A DNA stretch of 64,000 nt from Paenibacillus bovis (GCF_001421015.2 NZ_CP013023.1:1168001-1232000), one strand, 5' to 3'. Shown: positions 15,935-25,722, numbered from the stretch's first letter. Translations and numbers: made by a program. Notes: generated by a model not told the origin, from the letters alone.

Positions 15935-18379
15935 ATGATGGAGGATACGAGCGCAGCGATACATCCGGACAAAGCAGATCATCAGATGATCCAGGAAGTC
16001 TGGAGTTCATTCGGTCAGCTGCAAAATTGGAAAGAGCAGGATGGTGTCTATCTTTGTCAGGGACAGATGGCTGGCGCTGCCCTGGTTTTTTTGTCGGAAG
16101 CAGAGTTTCGTTTTAAAGTATTTGGGACAGACGGTATTGATTTGTCCACGACAATTGCCGTACTGCCACAGGAACGAAAGATCGTCCCCAGTATAGAAGA
16201 AAATGAGCAGGAATTGGTTTTTCGTACCGAGCTGATTACAGTTACGCTTGATAAGCAAACGTTTGCACTAATTGTGGAAGATCAAGAAGGCCATGAGATT
16301 GCCCGCCAGGCAACAGTCAGCTGGACGCCGCGCGGTGCTGTGAATGCACAGTTTAGTATGCCGGAAGATTCTCACTTCTATGGTCTGGGTGAGAAATCTA
16401 GCTTTCTGGATAAGCGCGGCGAGCGCTATACGATGTGGAATACGGATGTGTACGCGCCGCATATGCCGGAGATCGAAGCGCTGTATGAATCGATCCCGCT
16501 GCTGATTCATATGCATTCCCATTCTAGCTACGGCGTATTTCTGGATAATCCGGGTCGTTCGGATTTTGATATGCGCTCTTATGGTGTCTCTTATACGATA
16601 GGATGCACGACCGGCGCGTATGATATTTATTTTATCCATGGTCCGGAGATCAAGGATGTAGTGAGCCGGTATACTGCACTCACTGGCCGCATTGCACTGC
16701 CTCCCAAATGGGCCTTGGGCTATCATCAGTCCCGGTACAGCTATATGGATCAAAAAGAAGTAATGGAGCTTGCCTACAGCTTCCGCGACAAAAATATTCC
16801 GTGTGATGTGATCTATCTGGATATTCATTATATGGATGAATACCGGGTGTTCACCTTTGACAAGATTCGTTTCCCCGACCCGCAGGGCATGATTGCGAAG
16901 CTCAAGGAGATGGGCATTCGGATCATACCGATTGTCGATCCCGGTGTCAAACAGGACCCCAAATATCCGATCTACCGCGAAGGTGTGCAGGAAGACCATT
17001 TCTGCCGCCGACTGGAAGGGGATATATATTTTGGCAGCGTATGGCCGGGTATCAGCGCATTCCCGGATTTTACGGATACCAAAACAGCGCAGTGGTGGGG
17101 AGATCATCATGCCTTTTACACTTCGCTCGGTATCGATGGCATCTGGAATGATATGAACGAACCGGCTGTTTTCAATGAGCTGAAAACGATGGACCCCGAT
17201 GTGATGCACCGCAATGACGGCAATCCGGTCACGCATGAAGAGGTTCACAATCTGTACGGCATGCTGATGTCCAAAGCCACCTATGAGGGCATGAAGCAGC
17301 ATATGGATGGCAGGCGTCCCTTTGTACTGACACGGGCGGGATATTCCGGCATTCAGCGCTATGCCGCCATCTGGACAGGGGATAATCGCAGCTTCTGGGA
17401 GCATATGGCGATGGCAATGCCGATGATCCTGAATATGGGATTATCCGGACTGCCTTTTGCCGGACCGGATATTGGCGGGTTTGCCCATCATGCCTCGGGG
17501 CAGCTGCTGGTACGATGGACACAGATGGGTGTGTTTTTCCCGTACTGCCGTAATCATTCCTCTATTGGAACCGTGAGACAGGAGCCGTGGTCGTTTGGCG
17601 AGCAGCTGGAAGGGATTATCCGGGAGTATATCAGTCTGCGCTACCGCTGGATGCCGCATCTGTATAATCTGTTTTATGAATCGTCCCAAACAGGGATGCC
17701 AATCCTGCGTCCGGTACTGCTGGAATATCCACGAGATCCCAAAGTGACCAATCTGTGTGATCAATTCCTGGTCGGTCCGGATGTTATGGTGGCTCCGGTC
17801 TATCGTCCAGATACCGATTACCGCACCGTCTATTTGCCGGAAGGCACTTGGTATGATTACTGGACTGGTGCAAAGCAGGCAGGCGGACAGACTGTTCTGG
17901 CCCATGCTCCACTGGAAGTGATGCCGATATATGTGCGCGGCGGAGCTATTGTTGCCGAAGGCGAATTGCGTCAGCACGCGGCAGACGATCGGGTAGATGA
18001 TGTGGTTCATTTCCATATTTACGGTGCCCAAGCTACTGATTCCTTCCATGCCGAATATACGCTGTATGAAGATGATGGAGAGACTTTTGCCCATGAGAAT
18101 GGCCATTACTCCAGATTGCATGTAGAGGCCCGTGGATCAGACGGGGCTCTGACCCTGTCGCTTCGTTATCTGGAAGATGGTTACCGGGTGAAGCGCCAGC
18201 ATGTTTGCTTTACCCTTCGTCAGCCTGAGTTTATGCCGTCTGCCATTGATCAGCTGCAGCAGATTGCGCTGGATGAATGGATCGCGGGACAAACAGGTTG
18301 GAGTGTGGAGGATAGCAGTGGAAATATACTAATCCGTATTGCGGATCGTCAGCTGGAGGAATTGACCCTGCGAGTCTGA
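15935..18379 (+). CDS. GH31 family alpha-glucosidase
   Basis: 814 residues from the ATG at 15935, 4 bases after GGAGGGAATA. The N-terminal beta domain (G-L-G-E-K around 150) is followed by the GH31 barrel. The catalytic nucleophile is Asp406 in I-W-N-D-M-N-E-P-A and the acid/base is Asp483 in W-T-G-D-N-R-S-F-W. No signal peptide is present, so it acts in the cytoplasm, cleaving glucose or a related sugar from imported alpha-linked oligosaccharides. It lies directly after a sugar importer and before a ROK kinase, and its promoter has a cre-like site. Exact linkage preference (alpha-1,4, alpha-1,6 or xyloside) is not readable. Confidence 0.93.
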   Translation: MMEDTSAAIHPDKADHQMIQEVWSSFGQLQNWKEQDGVYLCQGQMAGAALVFLSEAEFRFKVFGTDGIDLSTTIAVLPQERKIVPSIEENEQELVFRTELITVTLDKQTFALIVEDQEGHEIARQATVSWTPRGAVNAQFSMPEDSHFYGLGEKSSFLDKRGERYTMWNTDVYAPHMPEIEALYESIPLLIHMHSHSSYGVFLDNPGRSDFDMRSYGVSYTIGCTTGAYDIYFIHGPEIKDVVSRYTALTGRIALPPKWALGYHQSRYSYMDQKEVMELAYSFRDKNIPCDVIYLDIHYMDEYRVFTFDKIRFPDPQGMIAKLKEMGIRIIPIVDPGVKQDPKYPIYREGVQEDHFCRRLEGDIYFGSVWPGISAFPDFTDTKTAQWWGDHHAFYTSLGIDGIWNDMNEPAVFNELKTMDPDVMHRNDGNPVTHEEVHNLYGMLMSKATYEGMKQHMDGRRPFVLTRAGYSGIQRYAAIWTGDNRSFWEHMAMAMPMILNMGLSGLPFAGPDIGGFAHHASGQLLVRWTQMGVFFPYCRNHSSIGTVRQEPWSFGEQLEGIIREYISLRYRWMPHLYNLFYESSQTGMPILRPVLLEYPRDPKVTNLCDQFLVGPDVMVAPVYRPDTDYRTVYLPEGTWYDYWTGAKQAGGQTVLAHAPLEVMPIYVRGGAIVAEGELRQHAADDRVDDVVHFHIYGAQATDSFHAEYTLYEDDGETFAHENGHYSRLHVEARGSDGALTLSLRYLEDGYRVKRQHVCFTLRQPEFMPSAIDQLQQIALDEWIAGQTGWSVEDSSGNILIRIADRQLEELTLRV

Positions 18380-18436
18380 ACAGTGTAAGGACTGAACGGT
18401 TGCAGGAAGAGAGTGGCTAACAGAATTCATATGAGC

Positions 18437-18478
18437 AAGAGCATATCGCCGGACAAATGGCGGTATGCTCTTTTTTTG
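18437..18478 (+). terminator. terminator after the alpha-glucosidase
   Basis: AAGAGCATATCGCC (18437-18450) pairs with GGCGGTATGCTC, followed by seven or more T. Confidence 0.9.
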
Positions 18479-18589
18479 CTACAGACGGGTAGAACGATGC
18501 AGCCTACCCCGCTTGATATTCCTTTATAAGTAAATAATGGAATTTGCTATAAAAGTACGCGAATAGCGTATAATAGATAGGGTCGGGAG

Positions 18590-18618
18590 TTTAGTGAAAA
18601 GCTAACTTTTTCACTAAA
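18590..18618. promoter_or_regulatory. 11-bp perfect inverted repeat in the ROK-kinase leader
   Basis: TTTAGTGAAAA (18590-18600) and TTTTCACTAAA (18608-18618) are perfectly inverted around 7 bases. A TATAAT hexamer lies at 18569-18574, so the repeat would start near +9. The placement fits a repressor operator. The -35 box is weak (TTGCTA at 19 bases). Confidence 0.45.
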
Positions 18619-18686
18619 AATACACGATAACATGATATAGATCCCTGTTATTACATAACACATTTAAGCTCATGGAGATGATCAAT

Positions 18687-19622
18687 ATGGAATCTTGCTG
18701 GATAGGTATAGATATAGGAGGTACCGGGATCAAAGGTGCCCTGGTGAATGAACAAGGTCAGATGATTGAGCGAATGGAGCTGCCTACACAGGCGGAGCAG
18801 GGTGCTGAATTTATCCTGAACCGTGTTCTGTATATTGCGAATGAATTAAAAAGTATCGTCTACGACAGTATAAAAAAGCAGTTTATTACTATACATGGTA
18901 TCGGCATCGGATCTGCTGGCCGGATCGACCGGGAAAAAGGAATCGTTATCGATGCCACCGACAATCTCCCCGGCTGGAAAGGGCTGCATCTGGCAGAGCG
19001 CGTTATGGAATCGACCGGTCTGCCGGTCTATACAGTCAATGATGCCCATGCAGCAGCGGCAGGTGAAGACTGGATCGGTGCAGCTGCAGTTATTCGTTCG
19101 TGGATTATGCTGACGATCGGAACAGGTGTGGGTGGAGCGCTCGTTCATTACGGCGAGATTATTTCCGGACAGTACGGCGGCGCCGGTGAGCTGGGGCATA
19201 TGATTCTTCATCCCGGAGGTCGTCAATGCAACTGCGGCAAAAAGGGCTGTGTGGAGCAGTATATTTCCGGCAAGGCACTGAACCGGATTGCGGCCGATTA
19301 CCATGCTGGCTGGGGATTATCCGATCTGATGGATGCCGCGCGGACAGGGGATGCCGAAGCCCGTTATTTGCTGGATAACTGGATCAACGATTTTGCGAGT
19401 ACCATTATCAATATGGATCAGATTTTTGATCCGCAGGCTGTTATTATTGGCGGAGGCGTTATTGTTACACGTGAAACATGGTGGCCGCTGCTGATCCAGC
19501 GTATTGATGAACTGGGCGGCAGACCGGTGTTGCTGGAGCCTGCCCTGCTCGGCAATCAGGCCGGTATGGTCGGAGCAGCGCGGATAGCAATGCAGAACCA
19601 CCGCATGAGAAATCAAACCTGA
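18687..19622 (+). CDS. ROK family sugar kinase (glucokinase-like)
   Basis: 311 residues from the ATG at 18687, chosen because GGAG lies 9 bases upstream; in-frame ATGs at 18672 and 18678 overlap that site. The phosphate-binding D-I-G-G-T-G-I-K-G-A is at the N-terminus, and the ROK zinc motif C-x-C-G-x-x-G-C-x-E begins at Cys181 (Cys181, Cys183, Cys188). It lacks a DNA-binding domain, so it is an enzyme and not a repressor. It phosphorylates a hexose, most likely glucose freed by the GH31 enzyme. Fructokinase or N-acetylhexosamine kinase activity is possible. Confidence 0.88.
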   Translation: MESCWIGIDIGGTGIKGALVNEQGQMIERMELPTQAEQGAEFILNRVLYIANELKSIVYDSIKKQFITIHGIGIGSAGRIDREKGIVIDATDNLPGWKGLHLAERVMESTGLPVYTVNDAHAAAAGEDWIGAAAVIRSWIMLTIGTGVGGALVHYGEIISGQYGGAGELGHMILHPGGRQCNCGKKGCVEQYISGKALNRIAADYHAGWGLSDLMDAARTGDAEARYLLDNWINDFASTIINMDQIFDPQAVIIGGGVIVTRETWWPLLIQRIDELGGRPVLLEPALLGNQAGMVGAARIAMQNHRMRNQT

Positions 19623-19636
19623 ATTTATAAATATCA

Positions 19637-19685
19637 CAAATATACCCGACAAGCAGTATCATAACCTGCCTGCCGGGTATATTTG
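19637..19685. terminator. hairpin between convergent genes, probable terminator
   Basis: CAAATATACCCG (19637-19648) and CGGGTATATTTG (19674-19685) form a 12-bp perfect stem with a 25-base loop that itself can pair (GCAG...CTGC). There is no long T-run, so termination strength is uncertain. Confidence 0.6.
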
Positions 19686-19717
19686 TGTAGGATGAAGACA
19701 TTGTAGTAGACATCGTA

Positions 19718-20422
19718 CTATCTGACTAACAAGGCTGCTTTGGCCTGGCGGATGCGCTTTGCATCCAGAGGCAGATGAATATTGCTATCCTGCCGGACAG
19801 CGCTGCCCAGATGGACTTCCTGTACGCCGGTCCCGCGAACAAACTCGTCCAGCGATTCCAGTGTAAGCCCGGCACCAGCGATCAGGCCAATCTGCTGCTG
19901 CTGGGCAATCCGGTTCAGCCGGATAATGGTATCTTTTGCATCCAGTACAGAAGCTTGACCGCCCGATGTCAGAATACGCGTGATAGACGGGTAGCGGGAC
20001 AGTGTATACAGCGCCTGTTCCTGATCCGCAATTTCATCAAAAGCCCGGTGAAAAGTAACAGGCAGCCCGTCCGCTGCTGCCAGAAGCTGCTGCAGAGCCG
20101 GTTCGTCGATCTGACCGGACGCATTCAGTACACCCAGTACCAGCGCCGAAGCCTGTGTATGCGCAGCGATCTGCCGGATATCATGCACCATTTGTCCCAA
20201 CTCTTCCGGCGTATAATAAAAGCTGCGGCTGTGTGGACGAATCATGACGTTAACCGGTATAGGGCTCTCGGCTGTAATCTGCTGTATTAGATCGAGTGGA
20301 GGAGTCAATCCGCCTTCCTGCTGGGAGGCGATCAATTCGATGCGGTTGGCTCCTGCTGCGGCTGCAATCCGGGCATCTTCGGGAGTCGTCGCAATCACTT
20401 CAAGCAAAATGTCATCGCTCAT
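19718..20422 (-). CDS. cutC: CutC family protein (TIM barrel)
   Basis: 234 residues from the ATG at 20422, the one spaced 8 bases from AGGAGGA; an ATG two codons earlier is too close to it. The sequence opens with L-L-E-V-I-A-T-T-P-E-D-A and A-G-A-N-R-I-E-L-I-A-S-Q-Q-E-G-G-L-T-P, and contains N-V-M-I-R-P-H-S-R-S-F-Y-Y, the typical CutC core. CutC was named for copper tolerance in E. coli, but its biochemical role remains unclear. It is a cytoplasmic TIM-barrel protein. It stands alone here, convergent with the ROK kinase. Confidence 0.92.
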   Translation of the reverse strand: MSDDILLEVIATTPEDARIAAAAGANRIELIASQQEGGLTPPLDLIQQITAESPIPVNVMIRPHSRSFYYTPEELGQMVHDIRQIAAHTQASALVLGVLNASGQIDEPALQQLLAAADGLPVTFHRAFDEIADQEQALYTLSRYPSITRILTSGGQASVLDAKDTIIRLNRIAQQQQIGLIAGAGLTLESLDEFVRGTGVQEVHLGSAVRQDSNIHLPLDAKRIRQAKAALLVR

Positions 20423-20656
20423 GAACATCTTCCTCCTGATATTTATTGTATTTTTGACAGTGTATATGGAATTTTCGAACATCCAACCTTATAATAGATA
20501 AGATACCTGCTTTATTCGCATTTATCCAGAAAGCAGATGCCATGCACAGGATGGCCTGAAGGCTTGCTTACCGTAAGGAGAGGAATATCCTGTTATGAGA
20601 ATACACACTAACTATTACAATCGTAAAGATTTGACCGAGATGGACGGGAGACAATG

Positions 20657-23600
20657 ATGGATCAACCGTTATATGGAATATGGATTGGAGACGTATTTTT
20701 TTGTTTTTCCGGTGAAATGTCGGAGCCCAAAGTGGATGCATGGATGAAAGTAATGCGCAGAATGGAGTTGCCTGCAGGGCGGCGTCCTTTTGTACAATCC
20801 GGACTGCGTCTGGCCGAACTGAAATCAGGCCCGGTCAATACGGCATCCAAAGAGACATTCTCACGCCGGGCTGGCCGCAATAAAAGGCTGCCAGGACGTA
20901 TGGTAGAAGGACTGGCGCTCTCTGCCGAGCAGGCGTATGATTTGCTGCTCGAATGGGACGAGAAGCTGGTAGCCCGTCAGGGAATTCAGGCTGGTGCAGA
21001 GATGCGGTACTGGCATATTGCTGCGAAATTCGCCGAAAAACTGCTGCGTGAAGGCAAGATTCTGCCGGATAGCCGCGTCATTGCCGGTACAGGCAGACGC
21101 AGCTCGCAGGCTTCACTGCGCGGTGTATGGAAGCCGCTACTGACAGGAGAAGACCGCGAAATGTTCGCGCGTCTGGCGGAGTCGATTCCAATGATCGGAT
21201 TATCTGCCCTGTCACTGTTTGCAGCCGGCGAACCGGCCGGCATTTCCCAGGCACGGGCGGAAGTGCTGCACTCGTTCCTGGTAGCGATGATTGATGCGGA
21301 AGTACGCCGGATGTTCCGGGATGCCGGTTATGGCAAGTTCCGTGCATACCAGGCAAATTATCGCAGAGGTTCTTCTCCGCATGCACATCTGTGGTGGAAT
21401 ACCATGTTCGATGCTACAGCAGAACTGGCTGTTCAGGGCACCGCAGAGGATATGGCAGAGCTGGAAGAAGAGATTCGGGATCATAATGGCGCGGAAGTAC
21501 CTCTTCCCGAGGCAGGCGTTCTGGAAGAGCGGATTGGCGAGCTGGGACTCGTCGTTCGTCTGGAACCGCCGCTGGAGAACCGGGAGTCCAAAGCTGCACA
21601 GATGCCGTCGGATATGCTGCCGCAGTGGCGGATGTCCTTTTGGGCGACCGACGAATCCGATCCTGCTGTGCTGCTGCCGGCAGCGATGCTGTGGAAGCAG
21701 CCGGAGACCCGTATGGTTGTACGGGGACGTACTTATGAGCAGGTACAGCAGCGTCTGTTGATGCAGCTGGGACGTGCTGCGGAGTGTTCACCTATTGTGT
21801 CGCTGTTTATCCGTACGGCGAGTCCGGTCGGCGGCATGATGGAAGCAGGCGATGTCTATGCTTTCCTCAAGGAAGATATTCCTCGCCTGCGCAAAGCAGG
21901 CATTACCGTACAGATTCCATCGCGCTGGACACGCGAAGGCAAAAAGCGCGCAGGACTGAAGCTGAAAGTCAAATCACCCCAGCCGCAGGAAAACCGCAGC
22001 TCCAGTGAAAATACCCGACTTGGGATGGAGCAGATGGTATCCTTTGAACCGCAGGCTGTACTGGATGGCAGAACGCTGACTGCTGCAGAGATGGCCGAGA
22101 TTGTCAAAAACGGAGTACCGATTATTCCGCTTGATGGTGGCTGGATCGAAGTCGATCTGAACGAGATCAAGCAGGTGCTGCGTTTTATCCGTCGTCATGA
22201 AGAAGGCGAGATTTCCTTTAATGAATTAATGCATATCTATGCCGAAGAAGAAGATGCACTCTGGAACGGTCTGCATATTTTCGAGATCGAGACCAATCCG
22301 ATGCTGACCAATCTGATGGAAGGCAGCGGATGGCGAGATGTAGAAAAACGAACAGTACCTGAAGGACTGCATGGTACATTGCGTCCTTATCAGGAGCGGG
22401 GATTCCAGTGGCTGGCCACAATGCGGGATCTGGGATTTGGTGCGTGTCTGGCAGATGATATGGGTCTGGGGAAAACCGTCCAGGTAATTACCTGTATGCT
22501 GGACCAGCCGGTGACAGCGCCAAGATTGATCGTTTGTCCTACTTCACTGCTGGGCAACTGGCAGCGTGAGCTGGAACGCTTCGCACCGGAAATGCAGCTA
22601 TACATTCACCATGGTAGTCGTCGTCCACGCGGCGAGGAATTTGCCGCAGAAGCCCGATCGCATGATATTGTGCTGACCACGTATCATCTGGCTGGCCGGG
22701 ACGGCGAAGATCTGCGCCAGATCGAATGGTCATCGATCATTCTCGATGAAGCGCAGTATATCAAGAACTACCGCACCAAGCAGGCGCAGAGCGTTATGAA
22801 ACTGAATGCGCCGCACCGGATTGCCATGACCGGTACGCCGGTGGAGAACCGACTGAGCGAACTGTGGTCTATTTTCCAATTTCTGAATCCGGGTTATCTG
22901 GGAACAGCTTCGTCGTTCCGGCATAACTACAATACAGGCGCCGGTCAGGAAATGGAGAGCAAGCTGTCGACACTGCGCAAGCTGGTATCTCCATTTATGC
23001 TGCGTCGTCTCAAAAGCGATCCGGATATCCGCCGGGATCTGCCGGACAAGATCGAGCTGAAGTCCTACTGCTATATGACCGTAGAGCAGGCTGGCATGTA
23101 TCAGAGCGTCGTCTCTGATATGCTGGGCCGCATGAGCAATACCGAAGGTATTACGCGCAAAGGGATTGTGCTGTCTTCCCTGACCAAACTCAAGCAAATC
23201 TGTGATCATCCATATCTGCTGCATAACACCGGCAAAGGGGACACAGGCAAGCAGGAACGCTCCGGTAAAATGGCGCGTCTGATCGAACTGCTCGATATGA
23301 TTCGGGACAGCGGGGAAGCCGCGCTTGTATTTACCCAGTATGTCGAAATGGGCGAGCTGCTGACCGCGCGTCTGAGCAAGCATTATGGCGAGGAGCCATT
23401 TTTCCTGCATGGCGGTGTCAGCAAAGCCAACCGTGACGAGATGATCAGTTTATTCCAGCAGGGCGAAGGACCTCCGTTATTCGTGCTTTCACTCAAAGCC
23501 GGAGGCGTCGGACTCAATCTGACCCGTGCCAATCATGTTATTCACTATGACCGCTGGTGGAATCCCGCTGTTGAGAACCAGGCGACCGACCGGGTCTTCC

Positions 23601-23806
23601 GGATCGGACAGCAGCGCAATGTACAGGTACACAAGCTGATCTGTCAGGGAACCCTGGAAGAGCGGATCGATGAATTGATCGAAAGCAAAAAATCACTGGC
23701 CGAGCAAGTGGTAGGTGCAGGCGAGCAGTGGCTGACCGAAATGTCGGATGAAGAGCTGAAGCAGCTGGTCTCCCTGCAATCTGCAGAATGGGGGGCTGAC
23801 GAATGA
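20657..23806 (+). CDS. SNF2/RapA-type DEAD-box helicase (YwqA-like)
   Basis: 1049 residues. The first half is a poorly conserved bacterial SNF2-associated region. The ATPase core starts near 570: Walker A D-D-M-G-L-G-K-T (600-607), D-E-A-Q box (697-700), and a C-terminal helicase domain with L-K-A-G-G-V-G-L-N-L-T and D-R-x-F-R-I-G-Q. These ATPases translocate on double-stranded DNA and remodel protein-DNA complexes. The closest B. subtilis counterpart by architecture is YwqA, which is normally followed by a SWIM zinc-finger gene; none is present here. GGGAG lies 6 bases before this ATG; the ATG one codon earlier is also possible. The next gene overlaps by 4 bases. Confidence 0.92.
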   Translation: MDQPLYGIWIGDVFFCFSGEMSEPKVDAWMKVMRRMELPAGRRPFVQSGLRLAELKSGPVNTASKETFSRRAGRNKRLPGRMVEGLALSAEQAYDLLLEWDEKLVARQGIQAGAEMRYWHIAAKFAEKLLREGKILPDSRVIAGTGRRSSQASLRGVWKPLLTGEDREMFARLAESIPMIGLSALSLFAAGEPAGISQARAEVLHSFLVAMIDAEVRRMFRDAGYGKFRAYQANYRRGSSPHAHLWWNTMFDATAELAVQGTAEDMAELEEEIRDHNGAEVPLPEAGVLEERIGELGLVVRLEPPLENRESKAAQMPSDMLPQWRMSFWATDESDPAVLLPAAMLWKQPETRMVVRGRTYEQVQQRLLMQLGRAAECSPIVSLFIRTASPVGGMMEAGDVYAFLKEDIPRLRKAGITVQIPSRWTREGKKRAGLKLKVKSPQPQENRSSSENTRLGMEQMVSFEPQAVLDGRTLTAAEMAEIVKNGVPIIPLDGGWIEVDLNEIKQVLRFIRRHEEGEISFNELMHIYAEEEDALWNGLHIFEIETNPMLTNLMEGSGWRDVEKRTVPEGLHGTLRPYQERGFQWLATMRDLGFGACLADDMGLGKTVQVITCMLDQPVTAPRLIVCPTSLLGNWQRELERFAPEMQLYIHHGSRRPRGEEFAAEARSHDIVLTTYHLAGRDGEDLRQIEWSSIILDEAQYIKNYRTKQAQSVMKLNAPHRIAMTGTPVENRLSELWSIFQFLNPGYLGTASSFRHNYNTGAGQEMESKLSTLRKLVSPFMLRRLKSDPDIRRDLPDKIELKSYCYMTVEQAGMYQSVVSDMLGRMSNTEGITRKGIVLSSLTKLKQICDHPYLLHNTGKGDTGKQERSGKMARLIELLDMIRDSGEAALVFTQYVEMGELLTARLSKHYGEEPFFLHGGVSKANRDEMISLFQQGEGPPLFVLSLKAGGVGLNLTRANHVIHYDRWWNPAVENQATDRVFRIGQQRNVQVHKLICQGTLEERIDELIESKKSLAEQVVGAGEQWLTEMSDEELKQLVSLQSAEWGADE

Positions 23807-24705
23807 GTACACAGGAATGGACGATCCGGGACTGCCGCATTGCAGAGGGCATGATCCACGGAACAATCCAGCAGTCGGGCGATACGGAATCAGCCGGCGA
23901 ACCGGTAACAATTCTGATTCAGCCGCCTTCTGCACAGGAACAGCGTCATCTGCTGAACAGTCTCAGTGCCTCAGCGCAAAAGGTATATTTGCTGCTGCGA
24001 GATGCACTGCGGGAAGAAGCAGGAGCGAACGAGGATGGATCATCTCCTGTCAGTTCGTCCCTGTTGTCCGCGATCGGACTGGACTATGTGCATGAACTGC
24101 CAGCAGATGCGACTGTAGCCGAAGTACTTTCTTCTTGTACGCCGTATCTGCATACCAACGAGGATCTGGCTGCTTATCTTACAGCCGAAAATGATCGGCA
24201 AGCGGAGGAACAGCAGATTCAGATGCTGCTGGGCCATGCCTGGGAGCAGTTGAATCACCAGCCGCTGCTTGCCTGGCATCTGGCTGGCTGGAGTACGGAC
24301 AAGCTGCTGCGCGAAATATGGCAGCAATGGGGACAGCAGCTGCCGGCACCTGCCGAATGGAGCGTCTCCGAACAGGAGGACGAGGCGGTAGCTACCCTGT
24401 CCGATGAACCGAGTCTGGGCAGTCTGCTGGCAGAATCTGCTGCAGCAGGAACATTGCATCAACTGGGCGAAGGTTTGACGGAAGTCGAGGAATATTTACA
24501 AAATGCCAATAATAGCTGGCAGCAGCAATTAAAGAAAAACGCTACACTGGTTGTATATACGCCTTCTCCCGGTGAGGAGACGATGCCGGATCTGCAGACA
24601 TTGCTGCCCGAAGTCAAAGGCGCCATGGATGGATATGAGGAAGTACGCCGCAAAGTGGCTGACCGTATCAGGCAGCGCCATATGTCCCGGCAGAGCAAAA
24701 AATAA
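23803..24705 (+). CDS. hypothetical protein translationally coupled to the SNF2 helicase
   Basis: 300 residues, unrecognised. It is acidic and rich in Gln, Glu, Ala and Leu, mostly helical in appearance, with no signal peptide, membrane segment, cysteine cluster or nucleotide-binding motif. The C-terminus turns basic (R-R-K-V-A-D-R-I-R-Q-R-H-M-S-R-Q-S-K-K), which could touch nucleic acid. Its ATG overlaps the TGA of the helicase gene (ATGA), which implies coupled translation and a shared job, perhaps as an accessory subunit. It occupies the position where other Bacilli have a SWIM-domain gene, but no C-x-C-x(n)-C-x-H motif is present. Confidence 0.75.
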   Translation: MSTQEWTIRDCRIAEGMIHGTIQQSGDTESAGEPVTILIQPPSAQEQRHLLNSLSASAQKVYLLLRDALREEAGANEDGSSPVSSSLLSAIGLDYVHELPADATVAEVLSSCTPYLHTNEDLAAYLTAENDRQAEEQQIQMLLGHAWEQLNHQPLLAWHLAGWSTDKLLREIWQQWGQQLPAPAEWSVSEQEDEAVATLSDEPSLGSLLAESAAAGTLHQLGEGLTEVEEYLQNANNSWQQQLKKNATLVVYTPSPGEETMPDLQTLLPEVKGAMDGYEEVRRKVADRIRQRHMSRQSKK

Positions 24706-24718
24706 GGATCACCGTATG

Positions 24719-24750
24719 GAGCCGGTAGGTAGAACCGGCTCTGTTTTCTT
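24719..24750 (+). terminator. terminator after the SNF2 operon
   Basis: GAGCCGGT (24719-24726) pairs with ACCGGCTC, followed by TGTTTTCTT. Confidence 0.75.
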
Positions 24751-24783
24751 CCCGATGGAGGCAGTGAGCAAAGGAGATTTATC

Positions 24784-25722
24784 ATGATGGATAAGCACAA
24801 ACGAACAGGATGGAAAGTGATGATTCCGGCAGGAGTACTAGTATCGGGTCTACTGCTGGCAGGCTGTGGTGCTGCGGACAGCAGTACCGATTCAGCAGCA
24901 GCTCCGCAGACAGGCAGTACATCGGCACCTGCGGCAGAAGGAACTGCAGCCAGCGGAACCAACAGTAGCACAGGCAGTAATACAACTGCTCCAGCGGACA
25001 ATACGGCAGGCCAGCCGTCGACAGCCGGTAGCAAACAAACCAGTGCTTCTACAGATGGAAGTGCCGATCTGACTGCGCAGCGGGAGGAAAGCTCCCTGCA
25101 ATCCACGATCAAAAAAGTAGATGGCAAGGACGTAGTAACCAATCCGGAATCCATGACCGTTATTGTGAACAAGGATCGGTATCTGCCGGACGGCTATGAG
25201 CCGCCGGATCTGGTCGTTCCCGATGTTGCCTTTTCTTATGACGGTGTTCTGGAGAAAAGCCATATGCGCAAAGAAGCCGCAGGAGCACTGGAAAAACTGT
25301 TTAAGGCAGCCAAGTCTGACGATCTCGATCTGCGTGCGGTATCCGGCTATCGTTCCTACAAACGCCAGGTATCCATTTACAATAATAATGTAGCAACCAA
25401 AGGCAAAGCGTACACCGATCGTGTCAGCGCACGTCCCGGTACAAGCGAACATCAGACGGGTCTGGCTATCGATGTATCCGGCCCGGGTATCGGTTACGGA
25501 CTGGAACAGAGCTTTGGTAAAACAGCCGAAGGCAAATGGCTGAAGCAGCATGCGGCAGAATACGGATTCGTTATCCGTTACAAAAAAGGCGCCGATGCTA
25601 TTACCGGGTACACCTGGGAACCATGGCATATCCGCTATGTCGGCAAAGAAGTGGCACAGGACGTGACTGCCAAAGACCTGACACTGGAAGAATATTTTGA
25701 CCAGGACAAGATCAAGCAGTAA
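24784..25722 (+). CDS. VanY-type D-alanyl-D-alanine carboxypeptidase lipoprotein
   Basis: 312 residues. A lipoprotein signal ends in L-L-L-A-G-C (Cys near 28). Residues 30-105 are a low-complexity Ser/Thr/Ala/Gly/Gln spacer. The C-terminal half is a peptidase M15B domain: S-G-Y-R-S-Y, then S-E-H-Q-T-G-L-A-I-D with the zinc-binding His and Asp, and E-P-W-H-I-R-Y with the second His. It trims the terminal D-Ala from peptidoglycan stem peptides outside the membrane. No VanRS or VanHAX genes are nearby, so this is cell-wall maintenance and not glycopeptide resistance. AAGGAG lies 7 bases upstream. Confidence 0.92.
   Translation: MMDKHKRTGWKVMIPAGVLVSGLLLAGCGAADSSTDSAAAPQTGSTSAPAAEGTAASGTNSSTGSNTTAPADNTAGQPSTAGSKQTSASTDGSADLTAQREESSLQSTIKKVDGKDVVTNPESMTVIVNKDRYLPDGYEPPDLVVPDVAFSYDGVLEKSHMRKEAAGALEKLFKAAKSDDLDLRAVSGYRSYKRQVSIYNNNVATKGKAYTDRVSARPGTSEHQTGLAIDVSGPGIGYGLEQSFGKTAEGKWLKQHAAEYGFVIRYKKGADAITGYTWEPWHIRYVGKEVAQDVTAKDLTLEEYFDQDKIKQ

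Noticed and set aside
16268..17404. 378-codon minus-strand open frame inside the GH31 gene
   Set aside because: Shadow frame opposite the catalytic domain; length comes from the codon bias of the real gene.
24784..25722. Vancomycin-resistance gene
   Set aside because: The protein is VanY-like, but no vanRS, vanH, vanA or vanX is nearby; such carboxypeptidases are common in wall turnover.
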